A stretch of DNA of 27,511 nt from Treponema sp. (GTDB lineage: Bacteria > Spirochaetota > Spirochaetia > Treponematales > Treponemataceae). Location of the stretch: the NCBI GenBank assembly GCA_016294105.1, contig JAEDCN010000034.1, positions 1 through 27,511 of the forward strand, given 5' to 3'. Each line of letters opens with the position of its first letter. Position 1 is the first letter of the stretch. Positions 14,132-21,725 of this stretch are shown one piece after another. The translations under genes were made by a program, and so were the position numbers. The notes under the pieces are model-generated. The model was not told where the DNA came from and searched no databases. It was given only the letters and a program-made list of their open reading frames with translations.

Positions 14132-16582
14132 ATGGAAGAAATACAGACACCAGAAGGTGGAACCCTGATTCCAGTTTCCATAGAATCGGAAATGAAAAAG
14201 TCATATATTGACTATTCCATGTCCGTAATTGTAAGCCGAGCTTTGCCCGATGTTCGGGATGGTCTCAAGCCTGTTCACCGGCGTATTCTCTACGCCATGA
14301 ATGAGGAAGGCTTACACTACAATGGAAAAACTCGTAAATGTGCCACTGTAGTTGGTGATGTGTTGGGACGATATCATCCCCACGGAGATGCTTCTGTTTA
14401 TGATGCCTTGGTTCGTTTGGGACAGTATTTTTCTATTCGTTACATGCCCATTCACAAGCAGGGTAACTTTGGTGGTATAGATGGAAGTCCTGCTGCTGCC
14501 TACCGATATACAGAGTCTAAGATGTCTACCATTGCAGAAGAAATGGTGGCAGACATAAAGAAAGATACCGTAGACTTTGTTCCTAACTTTGACGATACTC
14601 GCCAAGAGCCCACCGTTCTCCCTGGAAAATTTCCTTTCCTTTTGACAAATGGATCTAGTGGTATTGCCGTTGGTATGGCAACAAATATTCCTCCTCACAA
14701 TTTGCGGGAAGTTTGTTCTGCAATCTGTGCTTACATTGACAACACTGATATTTCCATAGACGAACTTTGTGGCATTGTAAAAGGCCCTGACTTTCCCACT
14801 GGTGGAATTATCTTTGGTAAAAAAGGAATTCGTCAAGCTTACAAAACGGGTAGAGGAAAGGTTCTTATCCGTGGTCGCTTTACTATTGAGGTGGATAAGA
14901 AAGGTAAGGAAACCATCGTATTTACCGAGATTCCCTATCAGGTTCGAACTGACGATTTATGTAAGCGTATTGGTGAACTTGCTCGTGATAAAGTTATCGA
15001 AGGAATTGATTCTGTAAACGATGGTTCTGCTGGTGATGATGTACGAATTGTAATCGGCTTAAAACGTGGAGCCATTGCAAAGGTTGTTTTGAACCAGCTT
15101 TTTTCCAAGACAGCATTGCAGTCTTCCTTTGGTGTTATAAATCTTGCTCTGGTAAAGGGCCGTCCAGAGGTTCTTACCCTCAAAAGTTTGATTCAGTATT
15201 TTGTGGAGCATCGTCAGGAGGTAGTTACCCGGCGTACCCGTTTTGATCTGAAGAAGGCTGAAGAACGGGCTCATATTCTGCGTGCCTTGATTGTAGCCAT
15301 TGATAATATTGATGAAGTAATTCAGATTATTCGTGGTTCACGAGATACTCAGTCTGCAAAAAATGCCCTCATGGCACGATTCGAATTTGATGATGTTCAA
15401 GCTCAGGCTATTGTAGATATGCAGCTTAAGCGTCTTACAAATTTGGAGATTCAAGACTTACGGAAGGAATTAGAGGAAATAGAAGCTCTTATTCTTCATC
15501 TTAAGGACTTGTTGGCTCATCCCGAAAAGATTTTGGCTCTCATTAAGGATGAGACTCGTGAGCTTGCAGAAAAGTATGGCGATGAACGACGTACTGACAT
15601 TGTGGCAGATGAAGTAGAGCAAATCAATATTGAAGACTTGATTAAGGAAGAGGAGATGGTAATTCTCATCTCTAATCTTGGTTATATCAAGAGACTTCCT
15701 GTTACTGCCTACAAGACCCAAGGTAAGGGTGGAAAGGGAAGCAACAGTGCCAAGCTGGTGGAAGATGATTTTATCAATCAGATTTTTATTGCTTCTACCC
15801 ACGATTATATCATGTTTATTACTAACGAGGGTAAAGGTTACTGGCTCAAGGTTCACGAGATTCCAGAATCTGGCCGAGCTTCTCGTGGTGCCCATATCAA
15901 GGGCTTGCTGACGGTTTCTCCCAACGAAGAGATTACAGCTGTTGTAGGCTTGAAAGAATTTAGTGACGATCAATATGTATTTATGGCTACAGCAGCTGGT
16001 GTAGTAAAGAAGGTTCAAACGAGCCAGTTCAGTAATGCAAAGACACGAGGAATTATTGCCATCAAGCTTGATGAAGGTGACAAGCTGGTAACAGCCTTAC
16101 TTTCTACTGGTAATGATGAGCTTGTTTTGATTTCTCGTCAGGGTCAGGCTTTGCGAATGAATGAAACTTCTGTTCGTCCTATGGGTCGTGCTGGTCGTGG
16201 TGTAACTGGCTTGAAGTTATCTCAAGGTGATGAGCTTGCTGCTGCTCTTCGTGTTGTAGAGAATGAAAATATGATGCTTTTGACAGAAAAAGGTTCTGGA
16301 AAGCGGGTTGCCTTTGAGGAATTCTCCATCCATGGTAGAGCTACTGGAGGCCAGCGGGTTTATGGTATTTCAGAAAAGACTGGTGAAATTATCGGTGCCA
16401 TTAATGTGGCTGATTCCGACGAAATCGTTTGTATCACTAGTCAAGGAAAGTCTCTCCGTGTTACAGCAAATTCTGTTGCTAAGCAGGGAAGAGCAGCTTC
16501 TGGTGTAAAGGTATTTAATATCGACCCACCAGATATTGTTATTGGCCTTGATAGAGTGGCCAGTGACGATAATGAGGATTAA
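14132..16582 (+). CDS. gyrA: DNA gyrase subunit A
   Basis: This 816-residue DNA-cleaving subunit of gyrase has the breakage-reunion domain with catalytic Tyr126 in AAAYRYTES. Its C-terminal wrapping domain carries a GyrA box (QGKGGKGS), which marks it as gyrase rather than topoisomerase IV. The quinolone-determining helix reads YHPHGDASVYDALV. The residue equivalent to E. coli Ser83 is Ala87, the next is Ser88, and Asp87 is kept as Asp91. The same Ala-Ser order is found in Mycobacterium tuberculosis GyrA. AAGGAAG is the ribosome-binding site. It ends 50 bases before a strong terminator. No separate parC/parE genes are in the window. Confidence 0.98.
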   Translation: MEEIQTPEGGTLIPVSIESEMKKSYIDYSMSVIVSRALPDVRDGLKPVHRRILYAMNEEGLHYNGKTRKCATVVGDVLGRYHPHGDASVYDALVRLGQYFSIRYMPIHKQGNFGGIDGSPAAAYRYTESKMSTIAEEMVADIKKDTVDFVPNFDDTRQEPTVLPGKFPFLLTNGSSGIAVGMATNIPPHNLREVCSAICAYIDNTDISIDELCGIVKGPDFPTGGIIFGKKGIRQAYKTGRGKVLIRGRFTIEVDKKGKETIVFTEIPYQVRTDDLCKRIGELARDKVIEGIDSVNDGSAGDDVRIVIGLKRGAIAKVVLNQLFSKTALQSSFGVINLALVKGRPEVLTLKSLIQYFVEHRQEVVTRRTRFDLKKAEERAHILRALIVAIDNIDEVIQIIRGSRDTQSAKNALMARFEFDDVQAQAIVDMQLKRLTNLEIQDLRKELEEIEALILHLKDLLAHPEKILALIKDETRELAEKYGDERRTDIVADEVEQINIEDLIKEEEMVILISNLGYIKRLPVTAYKTQGKGGKGSNSAKLVEDDFINQIFIASTHDYIMFITNEGKGYWLKVHEIPESGRASRGAHIKGLLTVSPNEEITAVVGLKEFSDDQYVFMATAAGVVKKVQTSQFSNAKTRGIIAIKLDEGDKLVTALLSTGNDELVLISRQGQALRMNETSVRPMGRAGRGVTGLKLSQGDELAAALRVVENENMMLLTEKGSGKRVAFEEFSIHGRATGGQRVYGISEKTGEIIGAINVADSDEIVCITSQGKSLRVTANSVAKQGRAASGVKVFNIDPPDIVIGLDRVASDDNED

Positions 16583-16632
16583 GTAAGAGTGCTGTCTATG
16601 AGGGGATAGACTTCATTCTTTTACATCAGGCT

Positions 16633-16677
16633 GGGGCAGGTTCCATAGGTGTCATTGGAACTTGCCCCTATTTTTTT
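16633..16677 (+). terminator. Intrinsic terminator of gyrB-gyrA
   Basis: Arms GGGGCAGGTTCC (16633-16644) and GGAACTTGCCCC (16657-16668) pair over 12 bases with one G-U, enclose a 12-base loop and are followed by TATTTTTTT. It is a textbook terminator on the plus strand. The last T of the run is also the first base of the first parS site. Confidence 0.93.
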
Positions 16678-16692
16678 GTTTCACGTGAAACA
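16677..16692. other. parS: parS site 1 (exact consensus)
   Basis: The 16-base palindrome TGTTTCACGTGAAACA is identical to the ParB-binding parS consensus known from Bacillus and many other bacteria. It begins in the U-run of the gyrA terminator. Confidence 0.92.
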
Positions 16693-16737
16693 TTCATATT
16701 TATAAAATAATTGACCCATACCTTAAAATAAAAAAAA

Positions 16738-16753
16738 AGTTTCACGTGAAACA
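16738..16753. other. parS: parS site 2 (one mismatch)
   Basis: AGTTTCACGTGAAACA differs from the parS consensus only in its first base and keeps the perfect TTTCACGTGAAA core. It lies 45 bases after site 1. Confidence 0.88.
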
Positions 16754-16780
16754 ATTCTACAGGTTAAATCCCATAAAAAT

Positions 16781-16796
16781 TGTTTCACATGAAACC
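16781..16796. other. parS: parS site 3 (two mismatches)
   Basis: TGTTTCACATGAAACC keeps both half-site cores (TTTCAC and TGAAAC) but has CACATG in the centre and a changed last base. It lies 27 bases after site 2 and 40 bases before the end of argA. It could be a weaker ParB site. Confidence 0.65.
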
Positions 16797-16835
16797 TTCC
16801 AAAAAGAATCAATTTTACAATCTAATAAAAGACTG

Positions 16836-18197
16836 TTACAATTTCTTTCTAAAAAGCTTGGAACCGCGGGAAGGAGACCATTTTTCTTTACGTTTTGCTG
16901 GGAGGGTAGAAATATCATCAGGCGTAAATCCTTGCATTTCAAACCAGTCAGCAGTTCGGGTGGTAAGGATAAAGACACTTTTTGCTTGCTGGGATTGGGC
17001 TTTATTCAAAAGGTATTCCATCATTTTAGGACCAATTCCTAAGTGGGAGCAAATAGGATCCACCGCCACAGCAGCAATTTCTGCTTGGAAATCGTTGTAA
17101 AGATGGAGTGCAGCACAGCCTTTAATGCCGTTATCCAGCTCATATACAATATAATCGGTGAAGGTAGCTGCAAGACTTTGTTCTGTTCGTGGTAAAAGGA
17201 TTCCTTCTTCCACAAAAGGGCGGATAAGATTCAGTATGGCGGGAATATCTTCTGTGGTCATTTCTCGAATGCGACCATAATCACTTTCATAAATCATGGT
17301 ACCACAACCCAAGTTAGAGAAAATTTCGCAGGGAATAGTTCCGTCAATGAGGCCGTCAAGAATATGGACACGGGAAACTCCGTTTGTACAGGCTCGTATA
17401 CCAATGCGAATCAACTGAAGAATCTTTTCTTTTCGTGATAGATTTTCATCTTGGGAAGGAATGTTTTCATGATGGTAACTGTTATTTTCTAGCAATTCTT
17501 GTGCTTCTGAAATATTCAAAGCAGGTATCTTATTTTCTGGTGAACGAGAAATATGCTGAGGAATGAAAAAGTTTTCTTCACTAATGGTTCCGTTGGGAAG
17601 TAGGAAGAACAGCTTATCTGCTTGGAGTCGTTGGGCAATTTCTGAAGCTAATTCTACAGAAGAAATGTTGTAGGGTTTTCCAGCTAAACTCCATCCAATA
17701 CAGGGGAAAATGGGGATAAATCTATCCTCTAAAATTGTTTTGACTGCATCGGTTTGTATTTTATCAATGTCTCCTGCTGCAGAAAAATCAATGCCGTCAA
17801 GAATACCCATGCTTCTAGCTCGAACCCAGTTTCCTATAACGGCAGTTTTTCCTTCGCCTGCAAGGCTTGTCATAATACGGTTTGCCACATCAAAGGCAGC
17901 CATTTTTATCAAAGGGAGGGCTTCATCCTTTGTAAGACGAACTCCATTTTTCATCCGCCATTGGATTTTATTTGTTTCAAGAACCTCATCAATTCGCTTT
18001 CTAGCTCCAGGAACAATCACCACTTGAATCCCTGCCTCGTGAATCATGGCAATATCTCGAATGTGGCTGGTAAAAAGAGGCTGATCAATAAGCCTATCAT
18101 CGATATAAATAACTACGGATGCTGCCTTGAATTTTTTGATGTATCGGAGTACATCTCGAATATCTTCTGCCTTTGAAGAAATTGACTGAATGCTCAT
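16836..18197 (-). CDS. argA: Amino-acid N-acetyltransferase (N-acetylglutamate synthase, ArgA type)
   Basis: This 453-residue enzyme acetylates glutamate with acetyl-CoA, the first step of arginine synthesis. The N-terminal amino-acid-kinase-like domain (about 1-290) contains VVIVPGARKRIDEVLE and ends in GVSRVHILDGLIDG, as in ArgA. The C-terminal GNAT domain (about 300-453) contains IREMTTEDIPAILNLIRPF, EIAAVAVDP and FILTTRTADWFEMQGF, the last very close to E. coli ArgA. In ArgA the kinase fold is non-catalytic and senses arginine. I chose the ATG at 18197. A GTG in frame at 18218 is possible but not conserved. No Shine-Dalgarno is visible, and a -10-like TACAAT lies 6 bases before the ATG. 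The gene faces the replication fork. Arginase lies two genes upstream on the same strand. Confidence 0.93.
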   Translation of the reverse strand: MSIQSISSKAEDIRDVLRYIKKFKAASVVIYIDDRLIDQPLFTSHIRDIAMIHEAGIQVVIVPGARKRIDEVLETNKIQWRMKNGVRLTKDEALPLIKMAAFDVANRIMTSLAGEGKTAVIGNWVRARSMGILDGIDFSAAGDIDKIQTDAVKTILEDRFIPIFPCIGWSLAGKPYNISSVELASEIAQRLQADKLFFLLPNGTISEENFFIPQHISRSPENKIPALNISEAQELLENNSYHHENIPSQDENLSRKEKILQLIRIGIRACTNGVSRVHILDGLIDGTIPCEIFSNLGCGTMIYESDYGRIREMTTEDIPAILNLIRPFVEEGILLPRTEQSLAATFTDYIVYELDNGIKGCAALHLYNDFQAEIAAVAVDPICSHLGIGPKMMEYLLNKAQSQQAKSVFILTTRTADWFEMQGFTPDDISTLPAKRKEKWSPSRGSKLFRKKL

Positions 18198-18203
18198 GAA
18201 TCC

Positions 18204-18232
18204 ATTGTATAGAATCACTGGAGTAAATGCAA
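18204..18232 (-). promoter_or_regulatory. Possible argA promoter giving a leaderless mRNA
   Basis: On the minus strand TTGCAT (18227-18232) and TACAAT (18204-18209) are 17 bases apart. The -10 ends 6 bases before the argA ATG, the same geometry as at dnaA and pyrE. Confidence 0.4.
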
Positions 18233-18292
18233 TGAGTTGGAATGATAATTTTAATAAATACTTAAAAAATTAAATATAATTAAAAATCAGTA

Positions 18293-19113
18293 TTAGAGGA
18301 AGAATTTGAATCGGAATCCAATTTTAGAACTGGAAATTGTACTTGTGTCTTGTTGGACGGTTCCGTATTCGATATTGTTTCGACTGGCTATAAGTAAGGA
18401 AAAGGTAAAGAAACTTGTTGTAAAGGTAAAGTTACTGTCGTAATTGATTTGAAACATGGATAATAAATTATTGTCTATAGAGGTAAAGGGTGAAATGGAA
18501 ATACTTGTTTCAATAAAAAATGTACGATGTGGTTGAAATATGAACTTGTTACCGATTACAACAGAGTGATAGATTTTATTGCTTATTTCTATTCCTTCTT
18601 GCAGCGGAATAAACCTGTAGCGGGCAAATGAATATCCTAGATATGGAGCAAAAGAAATATTTTTTTCATAATGGAATTTCTTTGCTAAATATGAATCTGA
18701 TTCTATGGAACTTAAATAAGGATAGAGATAAGGAATAGTGTCTATGGAAAAATCCTTTGGGAAATTTCCTGTGGTAAACCCAATGAAAAGATCTGAATAG
18801 ATGGTAAAAAGAGATGCCATATCTACAGAGATAAGAGCTCCCTTATATTGGTTGGATGAAATAATTTCAGACATATTCATTGACACATCTTTTGCTGGAA
18901 CGAGTTTTTTTATGGTAATTTGCTGGATTCCTGTATGCCATTTAAGACTCCAAATAATGGAGTTAATATTTTTTTCGTTTTCGTTTTTTTGTTTTTGAAG
19001 GAGAATTGCTTCCTTCCTTTCTGGAAAAGTGGGCAGAGGCACTGGAGCTGGTTGTTTAGCGTAAATTTCCAGAGAGAAAGAAAGAATTATAATAAAAAAA
19101 AAATTTTCCTCAT
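18293..19113 (-). CDS. Predicted outer-membrane protein with out-of-frame signal peptide (T10 tract)
   Basis: I do not recognise the family. The intact open frame (from a GTG at 19042) gives 249 residues with alternating polar/hydrophobic, aromatic-rich stretches such as FAPYLGYSFARYRFIP and ending GFRFKFFL, resembling an outer-membrane beta barrel. That frame has no signal peptide. Just upstream, an ATG overlapping the arginase stop (TAATG) starts MRKI and then meets a run of ten T; as sequenced, it stops at a TAA soon after. With one T more (or two fewer) it would read MRKIFFFIIILSFSLEIYA, an excellent signal peptide, joined in frame to KQPAPVPLPTFPERKEA and the rest. The given span is this longer gene. 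It may be phase-variable, rescued by polymerase slippage, a recent pseudogene or a base-count error. Confidence 0.6.
19094..19103 (-). repeat. T10 homopolymer (A10 on plus strand) in a signal-peptide coding region
   Basis: Ten consecutive A on the plus strand read as T10 in the minus-strand gene, directly after ATGAGGAAAA. The tract length decides whether the signal peptide is in frame with the outer-membrane protein. Ten is off; 8 or 11 would be on. Confidence 0.9.
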
Positions 19114-20021
19114 TAAAAGATAGTATCTCCTAAAAGTCGTGCCATAAGCTCTACAGCCATGCGGGCAGTTTGGCTTCGCACATCGAGAACTGGATTTACT
19201 TCTACAAACTCGGCAGAAACTACCATATTAGTAGCAGCCATTTCTTCCATAAGTAGGAGTGCCTCTCTATAGTTTAATCCACCAGGAAGAGGAATTCCAA
19301 CTCCAGGTGCAAACATGGGATCAATTACATCCATGTCAAAGCTTACGTGTACAGCATCTACCTTTGACTTAAAGAAGGAGGTTACTTGTTGTAACACTGA
19401 GGCAAAGCCTTGGCGGTCAATGTCGCTCATGGTAAAAGTAGTAACTCCAGCTTCCTTCATCAAAAGCTTTTCCTTTGGGTCTATGTCTCGCAATCCCACG
19501 TAGCAAATATTTTTGGGATCGATTTTTCTGTTGGTGGTGTACAGTTGCGTGAGCTGAGGTAAACCATAGCCACAAGAAGCTGCTAAGCACATGCCGTGGA
19601 TGTTGCCAGATGGGGATGTTTCGTGAGTGTTAAAATCTCCGTGAGCATCCACGTACAAAATACCCAGCTCTTTATTTTGTTTTTTACAAGCTGTGGAAAC
19701 ACCAGCGATGGTTCCCAGGGCGATAGAATGATCACCGCCCAGTACCAAGGGAAATTCCTCTTGGTTGATGGAGTCCTCAGCTTGCTTTGCCAGCACTTGG
19801 CAGGCAGCTACAATCTGATTCAAATATTTTGCATCGCTTCTTCCTGGAGATTCGTATTCTTGAGGATGAATATCGATGGGAGAAAATGAGGTAATGATTT
19901 CATGCTCTAAGGTAGCCAATCGTTCTTTAAGGCCTGCCAAACGGATGGCGGAAGGTCCCATGTCGGAACCGTGTCTATTTCCCCCAAAATCTAGGGGCAT
20001 TTCTATGATTCTAATTTTCAT
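19113..20021 (-). CDS. rocF: Arginase
   Basis: This 302-residue manganese enzyme hydrolyses arginine to ornithine and urea. All metal-binding motifs are present: GGDHS (95-99, H98), DAHGD (125-129) and SFDMDVIDP (227-235, D229 and D231). The segment NTHETSPSGNIHGM (131-144) is the arginase substrate loop, almost the same as in Bacillus arginases, and distinguishes it from agmatinase and formiminoglutamase. AGGATAAAG precedes the ATG. Its stop codon overlaps the start of the outer-membrane gene (TAATG). Having argA nearby on the same strand puts arginine synthesis and breakdown side by side. Ornithine is also the diamino acid reported in treponeme peptidoglycan, so its product may matter for the wall as well as for nitrogen; that link is inference. 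Confidence 0.95.
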   Translation of the reverse strand: MKIRIIEMPLDFGGNRHGSDMGPSAIRLAGLKERLATLEHEIITSFSPIDIHPQEYESPGRSDAKYLNQIVAACQVLAKQAEDSINQEEFPLVLGGDHSIALGTIAGVSTACKKQNKELGILYVDAHGDFNTHETSPSGNIHGMCLAASCGYGLPQLTQLYTTNRKIDPKNICYVGLRDIDPKEKLLMKEAGVTTFTMSDIDRQGFASVLQQVTSFFKSKVDAVHVSFDMDVIDPMFAPGVGIPLPGGLNYREALLLMEEMAATNMVVSAEFVEVNPVLDVRSQTARMAVELMARLLGDTIF

Positions 20022-20086
20022 GTCTTTATCCTGTCTTATAAGATAGATTATTTAGATAAATAAGGTTACATTCCATTACATCACTA

Positions 20087-20115
20087 TTCAAGATTTATGT
20101 CAAATCTGATAGAAT
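20087..20115 (+). promoter_or_regulatory. Possible pyrE promoter giving a leaderless mRNA
   Basis: TTCAAG (20087-20092) and TAGAAT (20110-20115) are 17 bases apart. The -10 is good, the -35 poor. The -10 ends 6 bases before the pyrE ATG and no Shine-Dalgarno is visible. Confidence 0.4.
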
Positions 20116-20121
20116 GAAGCC

Positions 20122-20778
20122 ATGACCTACAAGGAAAAATTCATCAAATTTATGAGTGACAGTGGAGTTTTAACCTTTGGAAACTTCACTTTGAAGAGTG
20201 GTAGAAAGGCACCTTATTTTATCAATACTGGTAATTATAAGACAGGTGCTCATCTGGCACGGTTGGGTGGTTTTTATGCAGACTGCATAAAGGAGCACAA
20301 TCTTGAATCTGATATTCTTTTTGGGCCAGCCTACAAGGGTGTTCCCTTAGCGGTAAGTGCAGCAGTGGCATTGTACAATAAGTACGGAATCGACATGGGT
20401 TACTGCTTTGACCGCAAGGAAGCAAAGGATCATGGAGAAGGAGGTCTCTTTGTAGGTCAGCAGCCTCAGTCTGGAAGCCGTGTCATTATTATTGAAGATG
20501 TAATGACCAGTGGAAAGGCTTTAAGAGAAGTGTTACCTAAGCTACAGGCAGCAGGAGATATAAAAGTTACTGCCATGATTATTACCGTGGATAGAATGGA
20601 AAAAGCCTTGGATAGCGAGCTTTCTGCAGTTCAGCAGGCATACAAGGATTTTGGTATTACCGTTCACTCCATTGTAACTATCAACGACATTATCAAGGCT
20701 ATTGAGGATGGCGTAATTGAAGGCAAGGAACATCTTGATGCCATGAAAGCATATCGTTCCCAGTATGGAGTAAATTAA
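20122..20778 (+). CDS. pyrE: Orotate phosphoribosyltransferase
   Basis: This 218-residue enzyme joins orotate to PRPP to give OMP in pyrimidine synthesis. It has the expected start (FGNFTLKSGRKAPYFINTG), the flexible catalytic loop (FDRKEAKDHGEGG, 96-108) and the PRPP-binding motif VIIIEDVMTSGKAL (121-134, E125 and D126). The C-terminal region fits the longer form found in E. coli. It stands alone between the divergent arginase gene and the convergent flavoprotein gene, whose stop codon overlaps its own by 4 bases (20775-20778). No attenuator-like leader is present. Confidence 0.96.
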   Translation: MTYKEKFIKFMSDSGVLTFGNFTLKSGRKAPYFINTGNYKTGAHLARLGGFYADCIKEHNLESDILFGPAYKGVPLAVSAAVALYNKYGIDMGYCFDRKEAKDHGEGGLFVGQQPQSGSRVIIIEDVMTSGKALREVLPKLQAAGDIKVTAMIITVDRMEKALDSELSAVQQAYKDFGITVHSIVTINDIIKAIEDGVIEGKEHLDAMKAYRSQYGVN

Positions 20779-20784
20779 TTTACT
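20769..20784. repeat. 16-bp perfect palindrome across two convergent stop codons
   Basis: AGTAAATTAATTTACT spans the overlapping stop codons of pyrE (20776-20778) and the flavoprotein gene (20775-20777). It could form a short AT-only hairpin in either transcript, perhaps a weak two-way terminator. It is partly a consequence of the overlapping TAA codons. Confidence 0.4.
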
Positions 20785-21725
20785 GGTGGAGTTTGGAGTC
20801 GGTCCATTGCATGAATCACGCCCTTTACGCCGTCTCGGCATAGGGCAGTGACAATGGGTCGACCAATCATTACTTGGGTAGCACCAAGCTTTGCTGCCAC
20901 CATCAAGTCCATAAAGTTTCTGATTCCACTATCAACCCACAATTCTTTGCAGTTAGATTTGAGTATATTACCGTATTCCTGAAGGAATTCGGCTGTACTT
21001 CCTTTTCGTGTTTCGATGCGGCCACCATGGTTTGAAACCACCACAATGTCTGGCTTTAATTCAGTAACCATTTCCACATCTTCCTTAGTAAATACTCCCT
21101 TTATAGCAAAAGGAAGGTGAGATGCAGACTGAAGTTCCTTTAAGGTGGCAGCAGTCTTTTTTTCTAGGTTTACCTTATTCCGCATGGTGATGATATTGTA
21201 GGAGTCGATATCTACACCGTAGATTTCTGCCACATCTTTACTCCATTCCATACGCTCAAGGATTCGCTTATTTTCGTAGGGCTTGATAAAAACGGCTGAC
21301 TTTGCCTGGGGAAAAAATTGGCTGGCAGCTTTTACGGCTTCTATTCCGAAAAGAAGTTTTTCGTCAGGGCAGCCATCTCCCAAGGCAAGTTCAATACCTG
21401 CTGCACAAGAGGCAATAATTAAGTCAAAATAAAAGCTTCGTTCATCCTGATATCCTACGTTTTCCACAGCACCAGTCATGGGAGCCAATCGAATGGTGGG
21501 GAGGGTAACTCCTTCTTCTTGGAACTGCTTCAAAAGGGCTTGTTTTTGGGCGGGAAGAAGGGACTGGCAGTGAAGGAGTTGAGCTGCTACCTTTTTCCAA
21601 CCAGCAACATTTTCTATGAAGTTGGCACTGTTGAAGGCTCCACCCATGCCAGGCATTTCTCCTACACAACCCATTCCTTCACAGGAGGTGCAAAAGTGGC
21701 ATTTATAATCTAGTCTCCGAAGCAT
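20775..21725 (-). CDS. FMN-dependent alpha-hydroxy-acid oxidase/dehydrogenase-like protein
   Basis: This 316-residue flavoprotein belongs to the TIM-barrel family of lactate and glycolate oxidases. Present are FAIKG (206-210, Lys209 near FMN), the active-site SNHGGR (231-236, His233 as base and Arg236 for the carboxylate), DSGIR (265-269) and GATQVMIGRP (281-290, phosphate binding). The N-terminus is unusual for classical members: CHFCTSC then GMGC (Cys9, 12, 15, 20), followed by VGEMPGMGGAF. I recall a similar Cys-rich start in clostridial COG1304 proteins, so it is probably a subfamily trait that could hold a metal or Fe-S cluster. The substrate is not evident. The ATG lies inside the end of the phosphofructokinase gene (16-base overlap) with GGGAGG 7 bases before it, so translation is coupled. 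Confidence 0.88.
   Translation of the reverse strand: MLRRLDYKCHFCTSCEGMGCVGEMPGMGGAFNSANFIENVAGWKKVAAQLLHCQSLLPAQKQALLKQFQEEGVTLPTIRLAPMTGAVENVGYQDERSFYFDLIIASCAAGIELALGDGCPDEKLLFGIEAVKAASQFFPQAKSAVFIKPYENKRILERMEWSKDVAEIYGVDIDSYNIITMRNKVNLEKKTAATLKELQSASHLPFAIKGVFTKEDVEMVTELKPDIVVVSNHGGRIETRKGSTAEFLQEYGNILKSNCKELWVDSGIRNFMDLMVAAKLGATQVMIGRPIVTALCRDGVKGVIHAMDRLQTPPVN

Noticed and set aside
15470..16018. 182-codon open frame antisense to gyrA
   Set aside because: Shadow frame of gyrA; no support.
16836..18197. Reading the argA product as an acetylglutamate kinase (argB)
   Set aside because: The C-terminal GNAT domain and the GVSRVHILDG junction identify the ArgA fusion type, not a kinase alone.
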